Shown: positions 12,690 through 21,045 of the stretch, piece by piece
How positions within the stretch are numbered: position 1 is the first letter of the stretch
Layout of the letters: each line of letters opens with the position of its first letter
Made by a program: the position numbers and the translations under genes
From: Coprothermobacterota bacterium
GTDB taxonomy: Bacteria > Caldisericota > JANLFM01
DNA length: 34,952 nucleotides
Assembly: GCA_026389455.1 (NCBI GenBank)
Contig: JAPLHV010000072.1
Location: 1-34,952 of the forward strand
Reading direction: 5' to 3'
Notes under the pieces: model-generated
Databases searched by the model: none
The model's input: the letters and a program-made list of their open reading frames with translations, nothing else
Told to the model about the DNA's origin: nothing

Positions 12690-14728
12690 GCTATGGGGAA
12701 AGATTCGAGGGATCTGTCTTTTTCCTTTATCATGGCGATCCTCGCTTAGATCCGCCCGAATGGCGCTTAGAGGGGAGGGCTTTCCAGGATTTGGCAGACC
12801 TGGGAGCGGAGATGTCGACCAATCCCCTCGCTTGGTTCCAGATCGTTCACCCGGAAGACAGAGGGTCTCTTCAACAAGCTCGTAAGCGTTTGGCAGCAGG
12901 GCAATCGATTCGTACGCAGTACCGCATCCAGGACAGTCAGGGAAGTGAACGCTGGGTGGAAGACCGAGCTATGCCGCAGCGCGCTGCCGATGGAGAGGTA
13001 ATCGCGCTGCAGGGCGTTCTCCTAGAGATGACACCCGTCATAGCCGAGCAAGAAGCGCTGCGGGAACGAGAGCGGCACTACCGAGAACTGGTGGAAAACC
13101 AGGGGGAGGGGGCGGTGATCGTCGACGAGGACGAGAATTTCCTCTTCGCCAACCCGGCAGCAGAGCAAATCTATGGCGTTCCCCCGGGTGGGCTGGTAGG
13201 CAGCAATGTTCGACAATTCACGCAACCCGAGCAGTTCGCCACAGTGGAGAGGCAAACCGGTCAACGACGCTCGGGGGCGAAAAGCAATTATGAACTGCAG
13301 ATCACTCGCCTCTCGGGCGAACAACGGGTGGTGCGTGTAACCGCCACCCCTCATTTCGATCCGCAGGGGAATTACATCGGTTCTTTCGGGGTCTTCGTCG
13401 ACATCACCGAAAGGAAAGGCGAAGAGGAAGAACGCAATCGCCTGGCTGCGTTCCTGCAAATGGCGCCTATCCCTATCATCGAGATGAAATCAGATGGCGC
13501 CATTCTCTTTGCCAACGGGGTGGCTCATCAGCTCTTCCCCGACCTGGAAGAGCAAGGCCTGCAGCATCCCTTCCTCTCCGGTTTGCCTTCCGCCTTCGCT
13601 ATCATGGAACAACAGCGTCTGGATACCTTCATACGCGAAGTGACGGTAGACCACGCCATCTTCCAGCAGGCGCTCTACGCGACTCCTGGTAGGCGATCCC
13701 TGCGCATCTACGCCTTGGACATGACCGATCGCCAACAAACCGAGCAAGCTTTGCGCGTCTCCGAACAACGCTATCGCATTTTGGTAGAACGAAGCCTGGC
13801 AGGCGTCTTCCGCACCACTCGCGACGGTCGGATCCTAGACTGCAACGACGCTTTCGCCCAGATTTTTGGTTTCCACTCGCGCCAGGAAATCCTCTCTCAC
13901 AAAGCCCAGGTGCTCTATCTGAACTCCCAGCAGCGGGAGGCGTTCGTCCGCCGGCTAACTCTGGAAGGCTCGCTCTCCGACGTCGAACAGCAAGTGCGGC
14001 GACGAGACGGGAAGGAAATCTGGATCCTAGAGAATGCCAGCCTGATCGTAGGCGAGAGTGGCGCCATGATCACCATCCAGGGAATGGTGATCGACATCAC
14101 GCAACGGAAAATATCCCAACAACTGCTGGAAGAGACCTTGGTCAAGCTGTCCCAACGTCTGGAGCAGACGGTGCAAGCGCTGGCCACCTTGGCGGAAATG
14201 AGAGATCCCTATAGCGCCGGCCACCAGACCCACGTTTCCCAACTAACCGGCGCCATCGGCCGGGAGATGAAGTTGGACGGAGAGACCCTGGAGTGCCTAC
14301 GGGTAGCGGCGACTTTGCACGACTTGGGAAAACTGTACGTTCCGGCGGAAATCCTCAGCAAACCCGGCAAGCTCAACACGCTGGAGTTCAGGATGATCCA
14401 GACCCACTCTCAGGTGGGCTATGAGATTCTGAAAGGGATCGACTTCCCTTGGCCGGTGGCCGAGATCGTCTTGCAGCACCACGAACGCATGGACGGTTCA
14501 GGATACCCACGCGCCATGAAGGGTGAGGAGATCCTGTTGGAAGCCCGCATCATCGCAGCAGCAGATGTCGTTGAGGCGATGTCCTACCATCGCCCTTATC
14601 GTCCCGCTTTGGGCGTGGAGAAAGCCCTGGAGGAGATCCGCAGCCACCGCGGAACCCTCTTCGACGAGGATGTAGTGTCTGCCTGCCTGCGTGTCTTTGA
14701 GAAAGGTGAATTCCGCTTTCAGAATTAA
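12686..14728 (+). CDS. Multi-PAS sensor with HD-GYP phosphodiesterase domain
   Basis: The 680-residue cytoplasmic protein has no transmembrane segment. About four PAS-type domains fill residues 15-470: two carry clear PAS/PAC features (ENFLFANPAAEQIYG and later DGRILDCNDAFAQIFG), and the one in the middle (about 245-345) is degenerate. A HD-GYP domain follows (about 490-675) with HDLGKLYVP near 545 and HHERMDGSGYP near 599, the signature of cyclic di-GMP hydrolases. It therefore probably lowers cyclic di-GMP in response to a small-molecule or redox signal. No GGDEF domain is present. It is coupled to the lipoprotein gene by the overlapping ATGA. Confidence 0.92.
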   Translation: MSYGERFEGSVFFLYHGDPRLDPPEWRLEGRAFQDLADLGAEMSTNPLAWFQIVHPEDRGSLQQARKRLAAGQSIRTQYRIQDSQGSERWVEDRAMPQRAADGEVIALQGVLLEMTPVIAEQEALRERERHYRELVENQGEGAVIVDEDENFLFANPAAEQIYGVPPGGLVGSNVRQFTQPEQFATVERQTGQRRSGAKSNYELQITRLSGEQRVVRVTATPHFDPQGNYIGSFGVFVDITERKGEEEERNRLAAFLQMAPIPIIEMKSDGAILFANGVAHQLFPDLEEQGLQHPFLSGLPSAFAIMEQQRLDTFIREVTVDHAIFQQALYATPGRRSLRIYALDMTDRQQTEQALRVSEQRYRILVERSLAGVFRTTRDGRILDCNDAFAQIFGFHSRQEILSHKAQVLYLNSQQREAFVRRLTLEGSLSDVEQQVRRRDGKEIWILENASLIVGESGAMITIQGMVIDITQRKISQQLLEETLVKLSQRLEQTVQALATLAEMRDPYSAGHQTHVSQLTGAIGREMKLDGETLECLRVAATLHDLGKLYVPAEILSKPGKLNTLEFRMIQTHSQVGYEILKGIDFPWPVAEIVLQHHERMDGSGYPRAMKGEEILLEARIIAAADVVEAMSYHRPYRPALGVEKALEEIRSHRGTLFDEDVVSACLRVFEKGEFRFQN

Positions 14729-14824
14729 CCTCGTCCTCGTGCCGGGGTGAGAACCACCGAAACAGATCCAGCCGGGCCTGAATCAGCCCAGCCGGACGAG
14801 AAAGGGGAGAGGTAAAAGGAGAGT
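14729..14824. other. Convergent gap with pairing potential
   Basis: The 96 bases separate the ends of the HD-GYP gene and hcp. CTCGTCC near 14731 can pair with GGACGAG near 14794, with a smaller GGGC/GCCC hairpin inside. No T tract follows on either strand, so I cannot call a firm terminator. Confidence 0.25.
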
Positions 14825-16486
14825 TCAGCCGAGGATGGCCTGAAGATCCTCTTCGGGGGTGGTGATGGGTTGGATTTGGAATTTATCCACCAATACTTGC
14901 AAAACCCCGGGGGAGATGAAAGCCGGCAACGTTGGACCGAGGCGGATCTTGCGAATGCCCAGGGAAAGCAAAGTAATCAGGATGCAGACGGCCTTCTGCT
15001 CATACCAGGAGAGGACCAAGGAGAGAGGAAGGTCATTTACCGTGCAACCGAAAGCGTCGGCCAAGGCGGAGGCGATGACCACAGCCGAGTAGGCGTCGTT
15101 GCATTGACCGCAATCCAAGAGGCGCGGCAAGCCGGCGATGGTTCCGAAATCGAGCGTGTTGAAGCGGAACTTCCCGCAGGCCAGGGTGAGGATGGCGCAA
15201 TCGGCAGGGATCTTCTGGGCCAGCTCGGTGTAGTAGTTTCGTCCGAGCTTGGCTCCATCGCAGCCGCCGATCAGGAAGAAGTGGCGCAGGTTACCCTCTT
15301 TGACGGCTTGCACGATCTGCCCGGCAACTCCCAGCACAGCGTCATGGCCGAAACCGACCAGGATCTCTTTTCCCGGGATGTCCTGGGGGAAGCCACCGGC
15401 TTGGAGAGCAGCCTCGATCACCAGGCGAAAGTCCTTTTTCCCTGCTTCATCAGCCGGGATATGTGTCACGCCCGGCCAAGCCGCCAAACCGGTGGTGAAA
15501 ATCCGGCCCAGGTAGGCCTCTCGCGGCTTTTGGATGCAGTTGGTAGTCATCAGGACGGCGCCCGGGAACTCGGCGAATTCCCTCTGCTGATTCTGCCAGG
15601 CAGTGCCGTAGTGGCCAGCCAGGTGAGGGTGCTTCTTCAGGTTGGGGTACCCGTGAGCCGGCAGCATCTCACCGTGGGTGTAAATTTGGATGCCGCTTCC
15701 ATCCGTTTGCTGAAGCAGCGTCTCCAAGTCCAGCAGGTCATGCCCGGAGACGAGGATGGCGGAGCCTTTGCGGGCGCCCAAGCTGACAGGCGCAGGGACC
15801 GGCGCGCCGAAGCGTTCCACATGGACGGCGTCCAAGATCTGCAGGCAGCGCAGGTTGACCTGACCGAACTCCATGTTCAAGGCCACCAGGTCATCCACAG
15901 TCAGAGCGTCATCGAGCAACGAGGCCAACCCCTTGTGGAAGAAAGCGTTGACCACTTCGTCCTCTTTCCCCAAGATAGCGGCGTGATCAGCGTAAGCAGC
16001 CATCCCTTTCAAGCCGAGCAACAGCAACTCACGCAGGCTGCGCACATCCTCGGGCAAAGTCGGGTCGGCGAGGATGCCGACCACGCTGCCTTGGTCAAGC
16101 AAGCCTTGGCGGTCGGCAGCGGGCGCCCACCGGGCAGCCGCCGGCGCTTCTCCGCTGTATGGATAACTCTCGTGCTCCTCATAAGCCTGCAAGAAGCGCT
16201 CTTTCAGCCTTTCCTTCAGCTCGAAAGCTCTTCGAACGAAACCCTCCACCTGGTCGGCATCGAAGTTGACGTTGGTGATAGTGGTGAAAAGCCCTTCCAT
16301 CAGGAAACGGTCAACTTGGGGATCCGTAATGTTTAGCTGCCGGGCCATCCGGCCATAAAAAGCAATCCCTTTCATACCGTAAATTAGGAGATCCTGCAAA
16401 GTGGCCACTTCGGGGCTCTTGCCACAAACCCCCTGTATCGTGCAGCCCTTCCCGGCTGCGGTCTGTTCGCATTGACGACAAAACAT
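14825..16486 (-). CDS. hcp: Hybrid cluster protein / hydroxylamine reductase
   Basis: The 553-residue cytoplasmic Fe-S protein acts in nitrosative-stress defence (NO reduction; hydroxylamine reduction in vitro). The N-terminal cluster motif is intact with Cys 3, 6, 15 and 21 (MFCRQCEQTAAGKGC then GVCGK). The hybrid-cluster ligands are recognisable: GHDLLDLE, YTHGEMLPAHGYP, TTNCIQKP, GGCDGAK, ACGKFRFN, DCGQCNDAYSA and WYEQKAV. I prefer the second ATG (16486), since AAAGGAGG lies one base before the first ATG but seven before the second. The Rrf2-type gene just upstream on the same strand overlaps it and very likely regulates it. Confidence 0.95.
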   Translation of the reverse strand: MFCRQCEQTAAGKGCTIQGVCGKSPEVATLQDLLIYGMKGIAFYGRMARQLNITDPQVDRFLMEGLFTTITNVNFDADQVEGFVRRAFELKERLKERFLQAYEEHESYPYSGEAPAAARWAPAADRQGLLDQGSVVGILADPTLPEDVRSLRELLLLGLKGMAAYADHAAILGKEDEVVNAFFHKGLASLLDDALTVDDLVALNMEFGQVNLRCLQILDAVHVERFGAPVPAPVSLGARKGSAILVSGHDLLDLETLLQQTDGSGIQIYTHGEMLPAHGYPNLKKHPHLAGHYGTAWQNQQREFAEFPGAVLMTTNCIQKPREAYLGRIFTTGLAAWPGVTHIPADEAGKKDFRLVIEAALQAGGFPQDIPGKEILVGFGHDAVLGVAGQIVQAVKEGNLRHFFLIGGCDGAKLGRNYYTELAQKIPADCAILTLACGKFRFNTLDFGTIAGLPRLLDCGQCNDAYSAVVIASALADAFGCTVNDLPLSLVLSWYEQKAVCILITLLSLGIRKIRLGPTLPAFISPGVLQVLVDKFQIQPITTPEEDLQAILG

Positions 16487-16970
16487 CTTCATGCCTCCTT
16501 TGACGCTTCAGAAGCTTGGGAACCTCGTTCTCAGGGCTGCGCAGGGTAGCCGGGGATGAGCATGCGCCTATCTCTTCCAGCAGCGAAGCCAGGGTGATGG
16601 CGCCGAACTGCTCCTCCACCTCCCGGCGGATTACTTCGATGCGCCGGCGCAAGACGCAGGTGGCACGGTTCGGGCAGATCTCGTGGTGAAAAAAACAAGT
16701 GGCGATCTCCACCTCACCTTGAAAGAGGCGAATCACCTCTAACAAAGGCACTTGCGCGGGGTCTTTGCTGAGCTGCAGGCCGCCCTCGGCCCCCTCGCGA
16801 GAACGCACCAATCCCTCGCGCACCAGCACGCCCAGAATTTGCCGTACGAACGTAAGAGGGATCCCTTCTGCCTCGGCAATGCGTCGCGAAGGAACCCAAT
16901 CCTCCCGGTGCTTGGCCAGATGAAGGAGGGCCCGTGTAGCGTAATCAGTGTTCTTGGTCAGTAGCTTCAT
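16311..16970 (-). CDS. Rrf2-family Fe-S regulator with long overlapping tail
   Basis: The transcription regulator has an N-terminal winged helix (MKLLTKNTDYATRALLHLAK) and three Cys in CFFHHEICPNRATC that probably hold an iron-sulfur cluster as in NsrR/IscR. Rrf2 proteins that sense NO commonly control hcp, which lies directly downstream. The recognisable domain ends near residue 140 (ITLASLLEEIGA), but the frame continues for about 80 more residues, the last 58 of which overlap hcp out of frame. Relatives are usually about 150 residues long. A TGA in another frame near 16534 suggests that a frameshift removed the normal stop, or that the overlap is real. I chose ATG 16970, directly after a palindrome. 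Confidence 0.85.
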   Translation of the reverse strand: MKLLTKNTDYATRALLHLAKHREDWVPSRRIAEAEGIPLTFVRQILGVLVREGLVRSREGAEGGLQLSKDPAQVPLLEVIRLFQGEVEIATCFFHHEICPNRATCVLRRRIEVIRREVEEQFGAITLASLLEEIGACSSPATLRSPENEVPKLLKRQRRHEDVLSSMRTDRSREGLHDTGGLWQEPRSGHFAGSPNLRYERDCFLWPDGPAAKHYGSPS

Positions 16971-17008
16971 AACTACGATAATATTCATCATAGTTAGTGA
17001 GTTGTCAA
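16971..17008 (-). promoter_or_regulatory. Promoter and palindromic operator for the Rrf2-hcp operon
   Basis: On the minus strand TTGACA (17003-17008) is followed after 17-19 bp by AATATT/TATTAT. The -10 region lies inside an imperfect palindrome at 16971-16995, AACTATGAT...ATCGTAGTT (eight of nine arm positions pair). A palindrome over the -10 box next to the regulator's own start fits an autoregulatory Rrf2 operator. The start codon follows at once, so the mRNA may have almost no leader. Confidence 0.55.
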
Positions 17009-17034
17009 TAGACTGCTACTGGAAACCTCGCTGC

Positions 17035-17062
17035 TAAACATGCTGCCACAGGCTGTCTTGTG
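17035..17062 (-). repeat. Dispersed repeat copy, intergenic
   Basis: The + strand reads ATGCTGCCACAGGCTGTCTT. Its complement, AAGACAGCCTGTGGCAGCAT, matches the family with two changes in the centre. It lies in the 297-base gap between the Rrf2 and COG0731-like genes. The rest of that gap shows only a possible short ORF. Confidence 0.65.
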
Positions 17063-17148
17063 CCAATCCTTTCGGTGCGGCGATCCCCCTCCCTTTCCAT
17101 CGTTGCTGCCTCCGTCCTAGAATAAGGGCTATCAGCGCGCAATCGGGA

Positions 17149-17268
17149 ATGCGCTGGAAAAGGAGGATCCGATGGTGCAAAAAGTCGAAAGGTTTGTCCA
17201 ACGACCCAAGTCTCTGGATCACCGACCGCTTCCTCGTGGAAGTGGCCCAGGTACGCCGTAGGCCCTGA
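17149..17268 (+). CDS. Possible 39-residue ORF coupled to the next gene
   Basis: This short basic ORF begins MRWKRRIRWCKKSKG and ends with TGATG, overlapping the next start codon by one base. Within it, AAAAGGAGG at 17158-17166 precedes an ATG at 17172 in a different frame that would give a 29-residue peptide. I recognise neither. One of them may act as a leader for the radical SAM gene, which has no good ribosome binding site of its own. This could also be chance. Confidence 0.2.
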   Translation: MRWKRRIRWCKKSKGLSNDPSLWITDRFLVEVAQVRRRP

Positions 17269-18038
17269 TGCCCCTTCGCTGGAGTGACGTGATCTACGGT
17301 CCGGTCTACTCGCGTCGACTGGGCCGTTCCTTGGGGATCAACTTGCTGCCAAGGCCGCGCAAGACTTGCTCCTTCGATTGCGTCTACTGTGAGCATGGTC
17401 TTACCGACATCCTCACTCTAGCCCGCGGCAGCGTGATCCAACCAAGCGGGGAAGGTTTTCCCGATGCTGTGTACGTTCTGGAAGCGGTGGAAGCAGGCTT
17501 GACGAAATACTCCAGCTTGGACCACCTCACCTTCTCCGGCAATGGCGAGCCTACCTTGCACCCCCACTTCACCGCGATCGTTGAAGGGGTTCGCGCCCTG
17601 CGTAATCGCCTCCACCCCTCTTTGCGCCTGGCTGTTTTCTCCAACTCCACCACAGTCATGCGCCCCGAGATCCTTGAAGCGCTTGCCCTCGTCGATGCAC
17701 CAATCTTGAAACTAGACGCCGGCGATGAAGACACCTGGCGGGCGATCAACCGTCCGCCTCCCGGCATCGCCCTGGAAAGGGTGTTGGAGGGTTTGTCCCT
17801 GGTCCCCAATCTGGTGCTGCAGTGCCTATTCCTGGACGGAGCGGTTCAAAACGTGCGCGGCCGGCCCTATCAAGCCTGGTTGGAGGCGGTGGGACGAGTC
17901 CGCCCCAAAGCGGTGCAGATCTACAGCTTGGACCGGCCCACCCCAGAGCACGGCCTACAGGAGGTTCCTTTGGAAGAACTGACGCGCATCGCCCGCGAGG
18001 TCTTCGAGCGCACCGCCATCCCAGCCCAGGCTTACTGA
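17268..18038 (+). CDS. Radical SAM protein of the COG0731 type
   Basis: The compact 256-residue radical SAM enzyme begins YGPVYSRRLGRSLGINLLP and carries the cluster motif CSFDCVYC (Cys 34, 38, 41). It continues with LTFSGNGEPTLHP and VFSNSTTV, which is typical of COG0731 proteins. These are distantly related to the wyosine synthase TYW1, but most bacterial members have no proven function. There is no partner gene here to suggest a substrate. Residues 51-57 are encoded by a sequence that matches the dispersed repeat core (17419-17434); this may be a repeat-derived stretch or chance. Confidence 0.88.
   Translation: MPLRWSDVIYGPVYSRRLGRSLGINLLPRPRKTCSFDCVYCEHGLTDILTLARGSVIQPSGEGFPDAVYVLEAVEAGLTKYSSLDHLTFSGNGEPTLHPHFTAIVEGVRALRNRLHPSLRLAVFSNSTTVMRPEILEALALVDAPILKLDAGDEDTWRAINRPPPGIALERVLEGLSLVPNLVLQCLFLDGAVQNVRGRPYQAWLEAVGRVRPKAVQIYSLDRPTPEHGLQEVPLEELTRIAREVFERTAIPAQAY
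17416..17440 (+). repeat. Possible repeat copy inside the COG0731-like gene
   Basis: CTCTAGCCCGCGGCAGCGTG contains a perfect 13-base family core with the following GTG, as in the copy at 11551. The flanks differ and the encoded LARGSV fits the protein's length, so this could be an old insertion or coincidence. Confidence 0.4.
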
Positions 18039-18144
18039 GAGTATCTCTGTCATCCTCAGGCATCCGTCTTGTTCAGTCGGCTTGGAGGCGGAGGCAATGC
18101 AGCGCGAGACGAGAACAGCCGAACCCCCGCAAAGCAGAACCTTA

Positions 18145-18153
18145 TGTCATAAT
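18145..18153 (+). promoter_or_regulatory. Extended -10 promoter for the beta-propeller protein gene
   Basis: TGTCATAAT matches an extended -10 element (TGn plus CATAAT). It lies about 46 bases before the ATG at 18199, leaving room for the ribosome binding site AAGGAGG at 18182-18188. No good -35 box is seen, as is usual for extended -10 promoters. Confidence 0.45.
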
Positions 18154-18198
18154 GAAGAGGCGGTTCAGCCGCTATTCCCGCAAGGAGGATATTGGACA

Positions 18199-19590
18199 AT
18201 GCTAAAACGGATCCTGATTCTTGGGATGCTCGGCGTCTTGGTTTTTCTCATTCCCTTCCCAGCCTCGGTTAGTACGACGGCGGAGGGTGCGACAATAGAG
18301 AGCGTGACCTTGGCGCTGGAGATCGGCTCGCCGCAATTGCTGCAGAATGACCTGACCATTTCCATGGATGTGGCGCCTTTCTTGGAGAACGATCGAACTT
18401 GGGTGCCACTGCGTTTCGTCTCCGAGTCACTCGGCGCGCAAGTCTCCTGGAACCAGGAGCAACAGCAGGCTACGATTCAACAGGATGGGATCGAGTTGAC
18501 CCTGCAGATCGGCTCGCCGACTCTCTGGGTCAACGGAAACCCTGGGGAGATGGATGTGGCACCTTTTCTGCGCAGCAACCGAACCTGGGTGCCGCTGCGC
18601 TTTGTGGCCGAGAACCTGGGAGCCACTGTTGGCTGGCAGCAATACAACCAACGGGTGGTGATCCGCAGCGGCCTCTTCGCCGAGGCGACCCTGGCTTTTG
18701 TTCGGGAGGGCGAACTGATTCTAAAGGATCTCTCGATGGGGGCCGCTGGCGCCGAGAGGGTATTGGCCCGGGGAGGAATCGAAGGCCCCTTGGCCTGGTC
18801 CTGGGACGGAACCCAGATCGCCTATTACCGTATCCAACCGATCAGCGAGATGAGCTTCGCCCTGGAAGTGGAAGCGCTGAACCTGCTGGATGGGACAACG
18901 CAGACCGTGGTTCGGCGAGAAACAGCCTACGGCGGCCTGAAGCCACTCTCTTTTCATCCGGATGGCCGTCACCTGCTATTTGATGAAGCCACTTCGGATG
19001 TCTCCGGGACGCTCTGGCGGGTTCCTCTCTATCCCAGCGAGATGAGCTTGATCGTCCCCGAGGGCGAGGTGGTAAAAGGAGTTTTCTCAGCCAGCGGGGC
19101 CTTACTTACAATGGAATACAGCGAAAGCGAGGGAGCGGGCGTGGAGTTGGTGGTCTCGGACGAGGCAGGAGAAATGCGCCACTTGCCGTTCGGCGAGGCT
19201 GCCTTCGACTCCTCCGGCAATCGCCTGGCTGTCGTCAATGGGGCAGTCCGCATCTATGATCTGCTCGACTTCAATGCAGATCCCTCCCTCTTCATCTCCC
19301 CGATGCCCTTCGATGGCAGATCCTGTTGGTCGGATGATGGCATGCTCCTCGGTACTGCGAACGCTAATGGAGTCTACGCCCTGCACCTCGGTTCGTGGCA
19401 GTCCGACCTCGTGGATGACAGCCCTCAAGCATTTCCGGTGGGCTTCCTACCCCGATGGCACGAGCTTCTGGTGGAGCGCCCGGGCGAGACGATCAACGGC
19501 GGGAATGCTTATCACCTCTTCGACCTGGACACGCAAGCGAGAACCTTGCTGCTGGAGGATGCCACCAGCGTCGCCATTCGACCCAATTAG
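18199..19590 (+). CDS. Secreted protein with copper-amine-oxidase N-terminal-like domains and TolB-like propeller
   Basis: The 463-residue exported protein has an N-terminal signal peptide (MLKRILILGMLGVLVFLIPF) ending near ASVSTTAEGA. Two repeats of the Cu_amine_oxidN1 type follow, with the hallmarks ENDRTWVPLRFVSESLGA and RSNRTWVPLRFVAENLGA. Despite its name, this domain is a wall- or substrate-associated module and not an oxidase. The rest looks like a beta-propeller of the TolB/WD40-like kind, with repeated blades such as LAWSWDGTQIAYY and LSFHPDGRHLLF. A role at the cell surface is likely, but no enzyme activity is implied. AAGGAGG at 18182-18188 supports the start. Confidence 0.85.
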   Translation: MLKRILILGMLGVLVFLIPFPASVSTTAEGATIESVTLALEIGSPQLLQNDLTISMDVAPFLENDRTWVPLRFVSESLGAQVSWNQEQQQATIQQDGIELTLQIGSPTLWVNGNPGEMDVAPFLRSNRTWVPLRFVAENLGATVGWQQYNQRVVIRSGLFAEATLAFVREGELILKDLSMGAAGAERVLARGGIEGPLAWSWDGTQIAYYRIQPISEMSFALEVEALNLLDGTTQTVVRRETAYGGLKPLSFHPDGRHLLFDEATSDVSGTLWRVPLYPSEMSLIVPEGEVVKGVFSASGALLTMEYSESEGAGVELVVSDEAGEMRHLPFGEAAFDSSGNRLAVVNGAVRIYDLLDFNADPSLFISPMPFDGRSCWSDDGMLLGTANANGVYALHLGSWQSDLVDDSPQAFPVGFLPRWHELLVERPGETINGGNAYHLFDLDTQARTLLLEDATSVAIRPN

Positions 19591-19651
19591 ACGCTCTTTC
19601 CCGGCGCTTTCTCGATTGGAGATGTCGGTGAGGCGATCTCCATCATCTTGC

Positions 19652-19681
19652 TTGACGCTTCAGCTTTCATCTGCTTAAAGA
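19652..19681 (+). promoter_or_regulatory. Weak candidate promoter for the MFS gene
   Basis: TTGACG at 19652-19657 is followed 17-18 bp later by TTAAAG/TAAAGA. The -10 match is poor. No other promoter-like sequence stands out in the 127-base gap. Confidence 0.25.
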
Positions 19682-19717
19682 TGCACTGATGGTAGGCAAT
19701 GGGATCGTTCAAGGCGT

Positions 19718-20998
19718 TTGGCTCCCCTTCGGTTTACAGGTTTGATCTCCCAACCTGCCGGCACAACGTCGCCAGTCCCGCGCAGCGGCCTACAGAGAAC
19801 GTTCGCTGCCCTTCAATACCGCAACTACCGCCTGTGGTTCTTCGGCCAGATGACCTCGCTCTTCGGCACCTGGATGCAGATGACAGCGCAGGGATTCTTG
19901 ATCTTCCAACTGACCCAGTCTTCCACTTACTTGGGCTATGTCGCCTTCGCCTCGGGATTGGCCAGTTGGATGTTCATGATTTTCGCCGGGGTGGTGTCAG
20001 ACCGCGTGCCGCGCCGTACCCTGCTGCTGATCACCCAGAGCACAATGCTGTGTCTGGCCTTCATTCTCGCCGCGCTTACCTTCAGCGGCCTGATCCAACC
20101 TTGGATGATCGTCCTTTTGGCCTTTTTTCTTGGCGTGGCCAACGCCTTCGACGCCCCATCACGGTTAGCTTTCGTCTCCGAGCTGGTGGAGAAGCCGGAC
20201 CTGACCAATGCCATCGCTTTGAACGCTACTATGTTCAACGCTGCCACCGCTACCGGGCCGGCCTTGGCCGGTCTGACCTACGCCGCCTTCGGGCCGGCCT
20301 GGTGCTTCCTCATCAACGGGATCTCCTTCATCGCTGTCATCGCTGCTCTCCTGGCCATTCGCCTTCCTCCCTTCCGGCAACTGGAATCCCGCTCCTCCCC
20401 GCTTGCCGACTTGCTGGCTGGAATCCGCTACGTCGGTTCACAACGGATGATCCTCACTATCATCGCCATCATCGGCGCCACCAGTATTTTTCTGATGAGC
20501 TTCATCAGCTTGATGCCCGCTTGGGCAGTGCGGGTGCTGGGTGGGGACGCCACCACCAACGGTCTGTTGCAGTCGGCACGGGGCCTCGGAGCGCTGATCA
20601 GCGCCATCGGTCTGGCCTCCTTGGGACGGTTCCAATTCAAGGGACAGCTCTTCACCCTGGGAACCTTCGCCTTTCCGGTGATGATCCTGCTCTTCACTTT
20701 CATGCGCTGGATCCCCCTCTCCCTTCTCGCCCTGTTCTTGGTAGGACTAGCGCAAATCCTGGTGATGAACCTGGCCAACGCCCTGGTGCAAACCCTGGCC
20801 GCCGACCATATGAGAGGCCGGGTAATGGGCATCTATAGCTTTCTCTTCTTCGGTATGATGCCGATCGGCAGTCTCTTGGCAGGGGCAGCCGCCGATCGAA
20901 TCGGCGAGCCGTTGACGGTGGCTATTGGAGCCGGCATAGCGTTGCTGGTAGCGCTGGCCGTCGCCTTTACCGTTCCCAAATTGCGCCGGCTTCCCTAA
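19718..20998 (+). CDS. MFS transporter, MFS_3 (EntS-like) group
   Basis: The inner-membrane secondary transporter of about 426 residues has the expected run of hydrophobic helices. The family opening is FAALQYRNYRLWFFGQMTSL with GTWMQMTAQGFLIF, and the cytoplasmic loop VSDRVPRRTLL is the MFS motif A region. Members of this group export siderophores, drugs or unknown small molecules. I use TTG 19718 because the frame is open and no ATG lies near, but its binding site is weak and a start as late as GLQRTFAAL would still give a full protein. It is followed by a MarR-MFS pair with its own promoter, so two exporters lie side by side. Confidence 0.85.
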   Translation: MAPLRFTGLISQPAGTTSPVPRSGLQRTFAALQYRNYRLWFFGQMTSLFGTWMQMTAQGFLIFQLTQSSTYLGYVAFASGLASWMFMIFAGVVSDRVPRRTLLLITQSTMLCLAFILAALTFSGLIQPWMIVLLAFFLGVANAFDAPSRLAFVSELVEKPDLTNAIALNATMFNAATATGPALAGLTYAAFGPAWCFLINGISFIAVIAALLAIRLPPFRQLESRSSPLADLLAGIRYVGSQRMILTIIAIIGATSIFLMSFISLMPAWAVRVLGGDATTNGLLQSARGLGALISAIGLASLGRFQFKGQLFTLGTFAFPVMILLFTFMRWIPLSLLALFLVGLAQILVMNLANALVQTLAADHMRGRVMGIYSFLFFGMMPIGSLLAGAAADRIGEPLTVAIGAGIALLVALAVAFTVPKLRRLP

Positions 20999-21008
20999 TT
21001 TCGCCTCC

Positions 21009-21038
21009 TTGACAATATTATCTAATTAAGATTAGTAT
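21009..21038 (+). promoter_or_regulatory. MarR-gene promoter with embedded palindromic operator
   Basis: TTGACA (21009-21014) and TAGTAT (21033-21038) are spaced by 18 bp. The spacer holds CTAATTAAGATTAG (21022-21035), an inverted repeat with 5-bp arms around TAAG. A MarR-type operator in this position would let the regulator at 21046 block its own promoter. Confidence 0.6.
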
Positions 21039-21045
21039 CTCGCTT

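Noticed and set aside
14870-16336. Long open frame of 488 codons on the + strand
   Set aside because: It lies antisense to hcp, whose cluster motifs are all intact on the other strand. The frame is a by-product of GC-rich codon use.
17034-17396. Minus-strand frame of 120 codons
   Set aside because: It overlaps the start of the COG0731-like gene including its Fe-S motif, has no binding site, and its end lies in a dispersed repeat.
19699-20838. + strand frame of 379 codons overlapping the MFS gene
   Set aside because: The overlapping frame at 19718 encodes a clear MFS transporter with hydrophobic helices. This one is rich in Arg, Pro and His and has none.
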